Assembly: GCA_009995365.1 (NCBI GenBank)
Contig: JAACPR010000008.1
Span: 1 to 36,462, forward strand
DNA: 36,462 bases
Direction of reading: 5' to 3'
Source of the DNA: Candidatus Parcubacteria bacterium
Lineage (GTDB): Bacteria > Patescibacteriota > Minisyncoccia > Phycocordibacterales > JAACPR01
Shown here: positions 17,915 to 25,807 of the stretch, in pieces
How the letters are laid out: every line of letters starts with the position of its first letter
Numbering within the stretch: the first letter of the stretch is position 1
The notes under the pieces: generated by a model
Databases searched by the model: none
What the model saw: the letters and a program-made list of their open reading frames with translations, nothing else
What the model was told of the DNA's origin: nothing
Translations under genes and position numbers: made by a program

Positions 17915-18550
17915 TTAAGTTAGTTTAGGTTTTTTGATTACTTGTATAACCTTGCCATTTATCATAAAACTATCGTCCTCGTGGATATAAATAGGAGGAA
18001 TATCTTTTGTTGATTCAGATACTAATACTATTTGATTATTAGCTTCGTCCCAAACATATTTTTTGATATTTGCCATTTCATCAATAACAGATAAAACTAC
18101 GTCTCCATTAGATGGTGAAGTATCGCTACTATCAATAATAAGATAATCTCCGTCTTCGATTGTATTTCCGTTTATTATAGATTTGTTCATAGATAAACCT
18201 TGAGCTCTAATAGCAAAAATATTTTTACATTTTTTTAGAAGGTTTTTTGAAATTTTGATGTATCCCTCGATATTTTCATTCGCAAAAATAGTAGCAGGAC
18301 CACAATTGGCTGCACCAACAATTGGAATGTTAAGTATTCCTGATTTTAAACTAGTTGAATGAACCTTCTTTTCAATAGTTTTATTTTTTTTATCTACGAC
18401 TATAAAACCCTTTTTTTCTAATTGGTCTATATGGTGCTTAACTTTTTGGGGGAATGTCTCACCGATCAGGTCGCCAATCTCTCTCAGGGTTAAACCTCTT
18501 AAGTTTTTGTTATCTATTAAGCTTAGAATTTTTTCTTGAACTATGTGCAT
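17915..18550 (-). CDS. lexA: LexA-like self-cleaving transcriptional repressor (S24 family)
   Basis: A 211-residue LexA-type protein. The N-terminal winged-helix domain includes LTLREIGDLIG and VKHHIDQLEKKGFI (about 20-51), as in LexA. The C-terminal S24 domain has IPIVGAANCGPA, then ENIEGYI; a catalytic serine in GLSMNKS and a lysine in IDEMANIKKY. LexA normally cleaves an Ala-Gly bond; here the aligned pair is Cys-Gly, as in UmuD. The wHTH domain argues against UmuD itself. It probably represses DNA-damage genes and its own gene. It is divergent from xfp, separated by 289 nt. Confidence 0.85.
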   Translation of the reverse strand: MHIVQEKILSLIDNKNLRGLTLREIGDLIGETFPQKVKHHIDQLEKKGFIVVDKKNKTIEKKVHSTSLKSGILNIPIVGAANCGPATIFANENIEGYIKISKNLLKKCKNIFAIRAQGLSMNKSIINGNTIEDGDYLIIDSSDTSPSNGDVVLSVIDEMANIKKYVWDEANNQIVLVSESTKDIPPIYIHEDDSFMINGKVIQVIKKPKLT

Positions 18551-18592
18551 ATTTTTAATTTTGTTATTCCTTAATTGCTTACATTATTACAT

Positions 18593-18642
18593 TTTTCTAG
18601 TTTTTTTCAAGAAGTTATCCACAGTTATGTAAAACTAGAAAA
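18593..18642. repeat. 12-bp inverted repeat flanking a DnaA box
   Basis: TTTTCTAGTTTT (18593-18604) and AAAACTAGAAAA (18631-18642) are perfect inverted repeats separated by 26 nt, in the lexA upstream region. A perfect DnaA box lies in the spacer. This could be an operator pair, possibly for the LexA-like protein, or a cruciform-forming site. Confidence 0.6.
18615..18623 (+). promoter_or_regulatory. Consensus DnaA box
   Basis: TTATCCACA matches the DnaA 9-mer consensus exactly. It is the only perfect copy I noticed in this intergenic region, so it is more likely a regulatory or titration site than an origin. Confidence 0.5.
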
Positions 18643-18643
18643 G

Positions 18644-18676
18644 TTGACAAAAAATAATCTAGATATAAAATATAAT
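18644..18676 (+). promoter_or_regulatory. Putative promoter with TTGACA -35
   Basis: A perfect TTGACA (18644-18649) is followed at 16 bp by TAAAAT (18666-18671) and slightly further by TATAAT (18671-18676). It could serve the 39-codon ORF at 18678 or read on to xfp. Confidence 0.5.
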
Positions 18677-18677
18677 C

Positions 18678-18797
18678 ATGTATAAAGATTTTTTAACAAA
18701 AAAAGATAGATTAAAAATAAGTTCAAAATCTGAAAAGGTCTTTGGTAGGTTTATTAAATATCTAAAGACATCAAACAATTTCAAATTAATTATGTAA
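18678..18797 (+). CDS. Small ORF, 39 codons, uncertain
   Basis: ATG through TAA encodes 39 residues, beginning MYKDFLTKKDRLKIS, very rich in lysine, with no recognised domain. Two facts favour a real gene: a TATAAT ends one base before the ATG region and a TTGACA lies upstream. Against it: in AT-rich DNA a 39-codon ORF arises easily, and the -10 is too close for a standard transcript. It may be a leader peptide for phosphoketolase or just noise. It partly fills the 289-nt gap between lexA and xfp. Confidence 0.25.
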   Translation: MYKDFLTKKDRLKISSKSEKVFGRFIKYLKTSNNFKLIM

Positions 18798-18803
18798 TTT
18801 ATT

Positions 18804-18831
18804 TGGTAAAATGTTTTTTACTTGGTAAAAT
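18804..18831 (+). promoter_or_regulatory. Tandem extended -10 elements before xfp
   Basis: The 11-mer TTGGTAAAATG occurs twice (18803-18813 and 18822-18832), giving two TGgTAAAAT boxes 19 nt apart. The second hexamer (18826-18831) ends 8 nt before the ATG at 18840, the leaderless distance seen elsewhere, and this decides that start over the GTG at 18834. Confidence 0.65.
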
Positions 18832-18839
18832 GAGTGCAT

Positions 18840-21197
18840 ATGAATGAAATTGAGAACCTTAAAAAATATTTTAGAGCAGTTAATTATTTAAGTGCTACGC
18901 AGATTTTCTTACAAGATAACTTTTTATTAGAAGAACCATTAAAACCAGAGCATATTAAAAGAAGACTGCTCGGACACTGGGGAACCTGTCCCGGAATAAG
19001 CTTCGTGTATACTTTTTTGAATCAATTAGTCGTAAAAAAAGATGCAGACATTTTGTATGTTGTAGGTCCAGGTCATGGTTACCCTGCTGTTCAAGCTAAT
19101 TTATTTTTAGAAGGAACGCTTGGTGAATATTATCCTCAGGCAACTGTTGATAATAAAGGTATTTCTTATATCTCGAATCAGTTTAGTTGGCCATATGGTT
19201 TTCCTAGTCACTCTAGTCCACATACTCCGGGTGTTATCTTAGAAGGTGGAGAGCTAGGCTATTCTCTATCTACTTCTTATGGTGCTGTTTTAGATAATCC
19301 TGACTTAATAGTTGCTTGTTTGGTTGGTGATGGTGAGGCTGAAACAGGACCAATTGCTACAGCATGGCATGGTAATAAATTTATTAATCCAAAAACAGAT
19401 GGGGCAGTTTTGCCAATTCTTCATTTAAATGGATATAAAATTTCTGGACCAACTATTTTTGGAAGAATGTCTGATGAAGAGCTTCAAAAATTGTTCGAAG
19501 GTTATGGCTACAATGTTTATTTTGTTGATGGTGGAGAAAACGGAGACGGAGATGACAAAGGCGATGTCTTTGTTCAAATGGATAATGTTATGAATAAATG
19601 TCACGAAGAAATTTCAAATATACAAAAAAACGCCAGAGGAGGTAAAGAAACAGACAATCCAAAATGGCCTATGATTATCCTTAGGACACCAAAAGGCTGG
19701 ACCGGCATCGAAAGTGTTAAAGGAAAAAAAGTCGAAGGTAACCACTGGTCACACCAAGTCGTAACCAAAAACGCCAGAATTGATGAAGAAGAAAGAAAAG
19801 CATTAGAAAATTGGTTTAGATCTTATCAGTTTGAAGAATTATTTGATAAAGAAAATGGTTTTATCGATGAAGTTCTAAGTTGTATGCCAAAAGGAGAAAA
19901 AAGAATCGGTAAAAATAAACATGCCTTTGGTGGTCCACAAGTCTACAAAGAACTTAAACTCCCAGATCCAAGAGATTTCCAAGAAGATTCATCAAAACCT
20001 GGAACAATGGGTTCTAGCTCAATGCGTCGTCTCGGTGAGTATCTAAATGAGGTGATGAAAAATAATGATAATTTCAGACTTTTCTCGCCAGATGAAACTT
20101 ATTCAAATAAATTAGACAAAGTCTTTGAATCTACAAAAAGACAATTCCAAATGCCACTCAAAGATTGGGATGATGATTTAGCCAAAGAAGGAAAAGTTAT
20201 CGAGATGCTTTCAGAGCATACATTGCAAGGGATGGCTCAGGGGTATATTTTAACTGGTCGCCACGCTATCCTTACTTCTTACGAAGCCTTTATACAAATT
20301 GTCTCTTCAATGGCTGACCAATATGCAAAGTTCTTGAAACAAGCCAAAGAAGTCAGTTGGAGAGGGCAAATTCCTTCATTTACTTATATCTTAACTTCGT
20401 CAGGTTGGAGACAAGATCATAACGGATTCTCTCATCAAAACCCAGGCTTTATTGATAATATGCTTCAAAGACAGGGAGACTTTATCAATGTTTATCTACC
20501 AGGAGACGGTAGCACTACACTTGCAGTATTAGATAAATGTATGAAATCTTCTTATGGAGTCAATGTAATAGTTGCAGGAAAACAAGTTGAACCTAGATGG
20601 ATAAATGTCGATCAAGCAACAGAACAATTAGAGGATGGTATTGGAATATGGAAATTTGCCAGCGAAGAAGATCCAGATATTGTTATTTCTGGTGCCGGTG
20701 ATTATGTAACCAAAGAAGCATTATCCGGACTTGAATTAATCAAAAAAGAATTACCAGATGTGAAATGTCGTTTTGTTAATATCGTAACATTGTCACAATC
20801 AGGATTTGGATGCGCTGGAAATGTTGTATCTAGAGATGATTTTGATAATTACTTTACAAAAGACAAACCGGTCATAATTAACTATCATGGATACCCACAA
20901 ACAATCAAACAAATTCTATTCGATTACGCAGAAAATCCGAACAGATTTGAAGTAAATGGATATATCGAAAATGGTTCAACAACCACACCATTTGATATGC
21001 AGGTAAGAAATGGAACTAGTAGATATCATGTTGTCCAGGACGCTTGTAAGAAATTAGCAGAAACAGGAAAAATCACCAAAGAAAAATCTGAAGAAATTAT
21101 TAAAAAATATGACCAAAAATTCGAAGAACATATTGCACACATCAAAGAGCATGGCGTGGATATGGAGGAAATCGAAAATTGGCAATGGAATAGTTAA
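18840..21197 (+). CDS. xfp: Xylulose-5-phosphate/fructose-6-phosphate phosphoketolase
   Basis: A full-length TPP-dependent phosphoketolase of 785 residues (787 if the GTG at 18834 were used). It cleaves xylulose-5-P, and often fructose-6-P, with phosphate to acetyl-phosphate plus glyceraldehyde-3-P or erythrose-4-P. Visible family blocks include GHWGTCPGI, GPGHGYPAVQANLFLEGT, PSHSSPHTPG, VGDGEAETGP for TPP/Mg2+ binding, and HNGFSHQNPGF in the pyrimidine domain. The acetate kinase gene starts 2 nt after the stop, so acetyl-P is converted directly to ATP. This is likely a central energy route for an organism with limited glycolysis. Confidence 0.96.
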   Translation: MNEIENLKKYFRAVNYLSATQIFLQDNFLLEEPLKPEHIKRRLLGHWGTCPGISFVYTFLNQLVVKKDADILYVVGPGHGYPAVQANLFLEGTLGEYYPQATVDNKGISYISNQFSWPYGFPSHSSPHTPGVILEGGELGYSLSTSYGAVLDNPDLIVACLVGDGEAETGPIATAWHGNKFINPKTDGAVLPILHLNGYKISGPTIFGRMSDEELQKLFEGYGYNVYFVDGGENGDGDDKGDVFVQMDNVMNKCHEEISNIQKNARGGKETDNPKWPMIILRTPKGWTGIESVKGKKVEGNHWSHQVVTKNARIDEEERKALENWFRSYQFEELFDKENGFIDEVLSCMPKGEKRIGKNKHAFGGPQVYKELKLPDPRDFQEDSSKPGTMGSSSMRRLGEYLNEVMKNNDNFRLFSPDETYSNKLDKVFESTKRQFQMPLKDWDDDLAKEGKVIEMLSEHTLQGMAQGYILTGRHAILTSYEAFIQIVSSMADQYAKFLKQAKEVSWRGQIPSFTYILTSSGWRQDHNGFSHQNPGFIDNMLQRQGDFINVYLPGDGSTTLAVLDKCMKSSYGVNVIVAGKQVEPRWINVDQATEQLEDGIGIWKFASEEDPDIVISGAGDYVTKEALSGLELIKKELPDVKCRFVNIVTLSQSGFGCAGNVVSRDDFDNYFTKDKPVIINYHGYPQTIKQILFDYAENPNRFEVNGYIENGSTTTPFDMQVRNGTSRYHVVQDACKKLAETGKITKEKSEEIIKKYDQKFEEHIAHIKEHGVDMEEIENWQWNS

Positions 21198-21199
21198 TT

Positions 21200-22360
21200 A
21201 TGTTCAATCTTATAGTAAATAATGGTAGCGTTTCAAAAAAATATTCACTTTATAAAAAAAGCGAACTGTTTTTCAGTGCACATTATGAAAGGGAAGACGA
21301 TAATTATATAAAAACTGAAAAGATCAATAACAACAAAGAAGAGGTAGAAATTTCAGATGATAAATTCAAATATTCTTTTTCAGATTTTATAGACTCAATT
21401 AAAGATAGGAGAATTATTGCTTCAGAAGATGAAATTGAAAAAGTAGGGATTAGGGTTGTAGCGCCAGGAACTTTTTTCCAAGATCACAGAAAGATAGATA
21501 GTGTTTTCATGGAAGAACTAGAAGATAAAAAGAATTTGTCACCATTACATATAGAACCTGTCCAACAAGAGATAAACGAAGTATTAGACAAGCTTCCAAA
21601 AATGCCATTCTACGCTATTTCTGATAGTAATTTTCACAAAGATAAACCAGATTACGCCAGCATTTATTCTTATCCTCAAAAAATAACCAAAGAATTAGAC
21701 ATTTATAGATTTGGTTATCACGGGTTATCAGTCGCTTCTATAGTTGAAAGTTTTAAAGAAGAATTGCCAGAAAATTTAATTGTATGTCATCTAGGTGGTG
21801 GCTCTAGTATATCCGCTGTTAAAAATGGAGTAAGTATAGAAAACTCTATGGGTTATTCACCGATAGAAGGAGTCCCGATGGCTACTAGATCTGGTGATTT
21901 GGATCCAAATTCTATTTTTTCTATTATGGATTCTGAAAATTATGATACAAAAGAGATGCAAGATATTATCTATAAAGAATGTGGCATAAAGGGGATAAGC
22001 GGTCTATCTAGCGACACAAGAGTTATCTTATCTGAAGCAAACAAAGGGAATAAAGATGCTGATTTAGCTTTAAATTATTATGCTTATAAAATAAAAAAAC
22101 TCATAGGAGCATACAATGTTATCTTGGGAGGCTTGGACGCTATTGTATTTACAGGAACCATCGGAAATAGAGCAGCAGAAGTCAGAAGAAGGATTTGCGA
22201 TGGGTTGGAGCCGATAGGTTTAGAAATTGATCAGTCAAAAAATAAAATTCTAATAAAAGACGAAGGTGTAATTAGTAAAGAAAACTCAAAAATAAAAGCT
22301 TATGTTCTAGAGACAGCAGAGATGGATCAAATGAATCAGATTTTAGAAGAAATTATATAA
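21200..22360 (+). CDS. ackA: Acetate kinase
   Basis: AckA of 386 residues, slightly shorter than the usual 395-405. It transfers the phosphoryl group of acetyl-phosphate to ADP, giving acetate and ATP. Motifs of the acetokinase ASKHA fold are RFGYHGLSVASI (active-site His region), VCHLGGGSSISAVKNG (phosphate loop), ATRSGDLDPNSI, and FTGTIGNRAAEVR near the C terminus. The N terminus (FNLIVNNGSVSKKYSLY) matches the family NxGSSSxK strand, with VS in place of SS, a mild divergence. It is the second gene of the xfp operon and is followed by a strong terminator. Confidence 0.94.
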   Translation: MFNLIVNNGSVSKKYSLYKKSELFFSAHYEREDDNYIKTEKINNNKEEVEISDDKFKYSFSDFIDSIKDRRIIASEDEIEKVGIRVVAPGTFFQDHRKIDSVFMEELEDKKNLSPLHIEPVQQEINEVLDKLPKMPFYAISDSNFHKDKPDYASIYSYPQKITKELDIYRFGYHGLSVASIVESFKEELPENLIVCHLGGGSSISAVKNGVSIENSMGYSPIEGVPMATRSGDLDPNSIFSIMDSENYDTKEMQDIIYKECGIKGISGLSSDTRVILSEANKGNKDADLALNYYAYKIKKLIGAYNVILGGLDAIVFTGTIGNRAAEVRRRICDGLEPIGLEIDQSKNKILIKDEGVISKENSKIKAYVLETAEMDQMNQILEEII

Positions 22361-22372
22361 TAATTAAAAAAC

Positions 22373-22405
22373 AAACCGCCCAATTTGTTATGGGCGGTTT
22401 TTATT
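22373..22405. terminator. Bidirectional intrinsic terminator after ackA
   Basis: A perfect 10-bp stem AAACCGCCCA (22373-22382) and TGGGCGGTTT (22391-22400) with an 8-nt loop is followed by a T-run on the plus strand and, read backwards, by a T-run on the minus strand. It sits between the convergent ackA and the small minus-strand gene. Confidence 0.85.
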
Positions 22406-22406
22406 T

Positions 22407-22697
22407 TTAAAATTTGAGTTTTTTTATTTCAGCAATTTCTTCGTTATAAATAACAATTCTCTGTCTTTTGGATTCGTCCCTTATAATCATTAATTCTGAA
22501 TATATGGCAACTTTAAAATATCTATATTTGAAAATTTGGCCATCTTTTATCTTTTGGAATATTTCAGGACTGATTTCAATAGATTCAGATATGATTGTTT
22601 TGGTGCCTTTTTTGATTCTTTTTATTCTATAAAATCCTCCATAAAAAGTAACAATTAATTTACCATGTTTTATGCTGCAGTTTATTTCTTTTTTCAC
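22407..22697 (-). CDS. Small hypothetical protein
   Basis: A 96-residue, strongly basic protein with a GTG start (KKEINCSIKHGKLIVTFYGG at the N terminus). It seems to be mostly beta strands followed by a short helix; there is no TM segment or known motif. On the minus strand an AAAGG lies about 8 nt before the GTG, a weak Shine-Dalgarno. It is convergent with ackA across a bidirectional terminator, which supports it being transcribed. I do not recognise a family and assign no function. Confidence 0.6.
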   Translation of the reverse strand: MKKEINCSIKHGKLIVTFYGGFYRIKRIKKGTKTIISESIEISPEIFQKIKDGQIFKYRYFKVAIYSELMIIRDESKRQRIVIYNEEIAEIKKLKF

Positions 22698-22783
22698 TAA
22701 CTAACCTTTCTTTTTGTTGTTTTTTGTTCACCTCTTATTAAAGATTAAAATTAAATTCAACGAGAGTCAAATCTTTTATTAAA

Positions 22784-22792
22784 TGTTATAAT
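22784..22792 (+). promoter_or_regulatory. Extended -10 promoter of cyclophilin gene (leaderless type)
   Basis: TGt plus perfect TATAAT (22787-22792), 8 nt before the ATG at 22801, with only T/A bases between and no Shine-Dalgarno. The clearest example of the pattern. Confidence 0.75.
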
Positions 22793-22800
22793 TTTTTTAT

Positions 22801-23403
22801 ATGAAAAATATATACATACCAATTATTATTTTGGTAATATTTGGTTTATCATTTTGGTTATTAAAAAATAAAAATATTGAAGATAATAATATGACAACAG
22901 AAAATACAACAGAGAAAGAAATTGTTAATGTAACTTTAAATACTAGTTTAGGTGAGATTAAATTAGAAATGTATCCAGAAGAAGCACCTAAAACAGTTCA
23001 AAATTTTGTAAAATTATCAAAAGATGGTTTTTATGATGGAACAAAATTTCACAGAGTTATTTCTGATTTTATGATTCAAGGAGGTGATCCACTCTCAAGG
23101 GAAGAAATACAAAGACAAAACTGGGGAACTGGTGGTCCAGGATATACATTTGAAGATGAACCAAATAATATTGATTTAGTTAAAGGTGTTATCGCTATGG
23201 CTAATGCTGGCCCAAACACAAATGGGAGTCAATTTTTCATTATTACAGCACAAGCGACTCCTTGGTTGCAGGGTAAGCATACAGGTTTCGGTAAAGTTGT
23301 GTCAGGAATGGATATTGTAGAAAAGATTGGAAGTGTCGAAGTCGGCCCTACCGATCAACCTATTCAAGATATTGAGGTGAATTCAGTTGAAATTTCTCAA
23401 TAG
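22801..23403 (+). CDS. Membrane-anchored cyclophilin-type peptidyl-prolyl isomerase
   Basis: A 200-residue protein with a short N-terminal TM anchor (about residues 4-20), then a linker rich in N, T and E and a complete cyclophilin domain (about 43-198). Active-site motifs are [13 protein letters not shown], with the catalytic Arg, NGSQFFI, and [14 protein letters not shown]. It should isomerise X-Pro bonds and assist folding of exported proteins on the outer face of the membrane. No lipobox cysteine is present, so the anchor is a TM helix. The gene is single, with its own leaderless-type promoter, and ends 6 nt from the convergent reductase gene with no clear terminator. Confidence 0.92.
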   Translation: MKNIYIPIIILVIFGLSFWLLKNKNIEDNNMTTENTTEKEIVNVTLNTSLGEIKLEMYPEEAPKTVQNFVKLSKDGFYDGTKFHRVISDFMIQGGDPLSREEIQRQNWGTGGPGYTFEDEPNNIDLVKGVIAMANAGPNTNGSQFFIITAQATPWLQGKHTGFGKVVSGMDIVEKIGSVEVGPTDQPIQDIEVNSVEISQ

Positions 23404-23409
23404 AAAAAA

Positions 23410-24009
23410 TTAAATAACTCTCTTGGCAAATCGCTCCCCCTTTTTGAAACATTTTTTTAGAATTTTTGGATTCTGAAATGATTTGGTGTCGCCACTATAA
23501 AAAGCATTTAATTTAAAAGAACCGTAATACATAAATACAACTCTAAGCCAAAAAGGAGGAAATAAGAAAAACAATATTTTCTGAACTAATTTTGGTGACC
23601 CGCCTGATACTAGAAAAAACATTCGGTGTCTTTTAAATTTTCCGACAGGTTGCCCTAATACATTTTTCTTATCTAAATCCAAGGCAATAAATCTGATTCT
23701 ATCGACTAGATTTTTAAGACTGGCCGGAACTGAAAAATTATAAGTTGGTGTTGCAATTACAATTCCATCAGCTTTGTCCATTTTTAACGCTAAATTTTTA
23801 AAATCCACCTCTTTTTCTGTTGGTCCAAGTCTGTTTCCGTAATCATAATGATCTAAATATATATCATCTAAGTAGAATTTTTCTACAGAGATTAAATCTT
23901 TCCCGTAATTTTCCATACCAGAAATAAAATGATCAAGCATGGTATCAGAATTTCTACCTTTAGATGGTGAAGATGAGATTGCAACGATTTTTTTAACTTT
24001 ATTATCCAT
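23410..24009 (-). CDS. NAD(P)H-dependent FMN reductase-like flavoprotein
   Basis: A 199-residue flavodoxin-fold oxidoreductase. The N-terminal ISSSPSKGRNSDTML is the FMN phosphate-binding loop, and ATPTYNFSVPASLKNLVDR matches the conserved second FMN loop of NADPH-dependent FMN reductases and quinone reductases. The C-terminal region has a hydrophobic stretch (ILFFLFPPFWLRVVFMYYG), unusual for the family, that may bring it to the membrane. Physiological substrate unknown. It follows the DUF1295 gene by 21 nt; a TATAAT (24028-24023) on the minus strand lies 13 nt before its ATG. Confidence 0.85.
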   Translation of the reverse strand: MDNKVKKIVAISSSPSKGRNSDTMLDHFISGMENYGKDLISVEKFYLDDIYLDHYDYGNRLGPTEKEVDFKNLALKMDKADGIVIATPTYNFSVPASLKNLVDRIRFIALDLDKKNVLGQPVGKFKRHRMFFLVSGGSPKLVQKILFFLFPPFWLRVVFMYYGSFKLNAFYSGDTKSFQNPKILKKCFKKGERFAKRVI

Positions 24010-24030
24010 TGGGTTAATTGTAATTATACG

Positions 24031-24786
24031 CTATTTAAGTATCACAAGGTTAGTATTTTCTTTGTATTTTTTATATTCAGGGTCGTTTCCGTATTTTTCA
24101 TTATATCTTTTTTCTAAAATAGGAACTCCTGAGACAAACAAAAGTAAAATAATAATATAAATAGGGCTGATAATTTCAATTAATATATAAGGTAAAGTTG
24201 AATATATTGATGAGTATATAAAGATACCAACCCAAATAAGCATTTCCCCGAAATAATTAGGATGTCTAGATCTACTCCATAAACCTACATCTGTCCACTG
24301 ACCTCTATTTTCAGGATTATTCTTGAATTTGAATTTCTGGTAATCAGCAACACTTTCAATCAATAAACCTATAAACCAAACTGCTATACCCAAGATATGT
24401 ATTTTTGAAAATTGAATATCTGAAATTCCGAAGGAAACTGTAGATGCTAGCATTATTATCCAAACACTTACACCTTGTAATAGCCAAAAACTCAAAAATT
24501 TCCAGAAATTTTCACGCATCTCATCAAATCTGCTATCTTTTCCAGTTTTGCTAATTCTTATAAATAAATAAGTCCCAAGCCTTGTAGCCCACAATAAAAT
24601 CATAATCAAAAGAATTTGGTGGACAAGATTTTGATCAGAATTAATAAACAGAAAGATTGAAATCGCTATGAAAGTTAATGAATATGAAAAATCAGTTAGT
24701 TTGTCAGTTTTAAATAAATAGGCGGGGACAAACATCGCTAGATTGAAACCTACTGAAAACAATAATGTTGTAATTAATAATTCCAT
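24031..24786 (-). CDS. DUF1295 / steroid 5-alpha-reductase-like membrane protein
   Basis: A 251-residue integral membrane protein with about six or seven TM helices. The signature WSRSRHPNYFGEMLIW (about residues 187-202) is the NADPH-binding motif region of DUF1295 and 5-alpha-reductase/ICMT-like enzymes, and the C-terminal YNEKYGNDPEYKKYKE also matches. Members reduce double bonds of lipids or methylate prenylcysteines; bacterial substrates are unknown. The downstream flavoprotein (21-nt gap) could be a redox partner, which is an inference from adjacency only. Confidence 0.85.
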   Translation of the reverse strand: MELLITTLLFSVGFNLAMFVPAYLFKTDKLTDFSYSLTFIAISIFLFINSDQNLVHQILLIMILLWATRLGTYLFIRISKTGKDSRFDEMRENFWKFLSFWLLQGVSVWIIMLASTVSFGISDIQFSKIHILGIAVWFIGLLIESVADYQKFKFKNNPENRGQWTDVGLWSRSRHPNYFGEMLIWVGIFIYSSIYSTLPYILIEIISPIYIIILLLFVSGVPILEKRYNEKYGNDPEYKKYKENTNLVILK

Positions 24787-24795
24787 AATGATTTG

Positions 24796-24804
24796 ATTTT
24801 AACA
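24796..24804 (-). promoter_or_regulatory. Extended -10 promoter of DUF1295 gene (leaderless type)
   Basis: On the minus strand TGt plus TAAAAT (24801-24796) ends 9 nt before the ATG at 24786. Confidence 0.65.
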
Positions 24805-24829
24805 TTCTTTGCTGCTTTTTAAAATTTTT

Positions 24830-25741
24830 TTAATCAAATAATCCAGCTATGTATTCATTGATTTCTCTTTGTGATAAATCATAGAAATTTTTATTGTCGT
24901 CATGTAGGTCGTCGGCTAAATCTTTACCTACGAATCTCCAATGCCATGGCTCGAATTGGTAGTATTGATTATTTTCAGGGTATGAAAGGGTAAAGCCAAA
25001 ACGATGAGCGTTGTCTTGTAGCCATTCGTATGTTTCTGTTTGAGCAAACCCTGAGAAAGTTGCTCCGACTTCTGAATTAGTAAAATCTACTGTGGTTCCT
25101 AATTGATGTTCAGAATAACCTTGATCTGCAGAAAATTGGTTTGCTCCAACTCCATAACTAACAGTATAAGCGCCCTTGAGTTGTTCTTGTTCATCAAACG
25201 ACCTGTAGGCTGAAATAATTTGTAAATCGATATCGTCATCTTCTGCTTCTTCCAGTAAATCCATCAGAAACGGGTATACTTTTTCTTCAATTTCATATTC
25301 TCTATCTGGGTTATAAGTGTATTTTCTCGGGATGGTTTCTAAATCAGACGGTGTATAGTGCTCGTTCAAGAAATAAACCTTAGAATATTTTCTGAGAAGT
25401 TCAGGATCGGTCCGTGTTATCTTTTCAAGTTCGTCAACATTATCATTAACTCTATCAAACTGTCTTTCTAGATTTTCTATTATCTCACGATCACTTTGCA
25501 TAACTTCTTGAATATTCATATTCTGTTCTTGAATCAGAGAAATTAATTCCTCTAGTTCGTCAGTCCTTTCGGTTAGATTTGTTAAGTTGCTATCAATTTC
25601 CTTTGAGAATTGTTGCTGATTATTAATATTTATTTGTTGATAAGCCACAAAAACAATAAGAGCTACGACTATTAATGTCTGACTAGAATCTATAAAATTA
25701 ACTTTATAGTGGAATAATGTATTTAATATTTTACTTTTCAT
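24830..25741 (-). CDS. Membrane-anchored M15 D-alanyl-D-alanine carboxypeptidase (VanY-like)
   Basis: A 303-residue protein with a TM anchor (about residues 18-36), a coiled coil rich in L, E and N (about 40-105) and an M15B peptidase domain (about 150-300). Zinc and catalytic motifs are complete: SAYRSFDEQ, SEHQLGTTVDF with His and Asp ligands, and EPWHWRFVG with the catalytic Glu and third His ligand. It should trim the terminal D-Ala from peptidoglycan stem peptides outside the membrane. The long coiled coil may hold the enzyme at a set distance from the membrane. Divergently transcribed from the RimK-associated gene. Confidence 0.92.
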   Translation of the reverse strand: MKSKILNTLFHYKVNFIDSSQTLIVVALIVFVAYQQININNQQQFSKEIDSNLTNLTERTDELEELISLIQEQNMNIQEVMQSDREIIENLERQFDRVNDNVDELEKITRTDPELLRKYSKVYFLNEHYTPSDLETIPRKYTYNPDREYEIEEKVYPFLMDLLEEAEDDDIDLQIISAYRSFDEQEQLKGAYTVSYGVGANQFSADQGYSEHQLGTTVDFTNSEVGATFSGFAQTETYEWLQDNAHRFGFTLSYPENNQYYQFEPWHWRFVGKDLADDLHDDNKNFYDLSQREINEYIAGLFD

Positions 25742-25749
25742 TAGTTGCT

Positions 25750-25758
25750 ATTCTATCA
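25750..25758 (-). promoter_or_regulatory. Extended -10 promoter of VanY-like gene (leaderless type)
   Basis: On the minus strand TGa plus TAGAAT (25755-25750) ends 8 nt before the ATG at 25741. Confidence 0.7.
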
Positions 25759-25791
25759 GAAAAGAATATAAATTCCATTTTTATTTTTTTC

Positions 25792-25800
25792 TGCTAATAT
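25792..25800 (+). promoter_or_regulatory. Extended -10 promoter of RimK-associated gene (leaderless type)
   Basis: TGc plus TAATAT (25795-25800), 7 nt before the ATG at 25808. Confidence 0.55.
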
Positions 25801-25807
25801 TTTAAAT

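Noticed and set aside
18615-18623. Replication origin at the DnaA box
   Set aside because: Only one consensus box, no dnaA or dnaN neighbours and no cluster of further boxes were seen.
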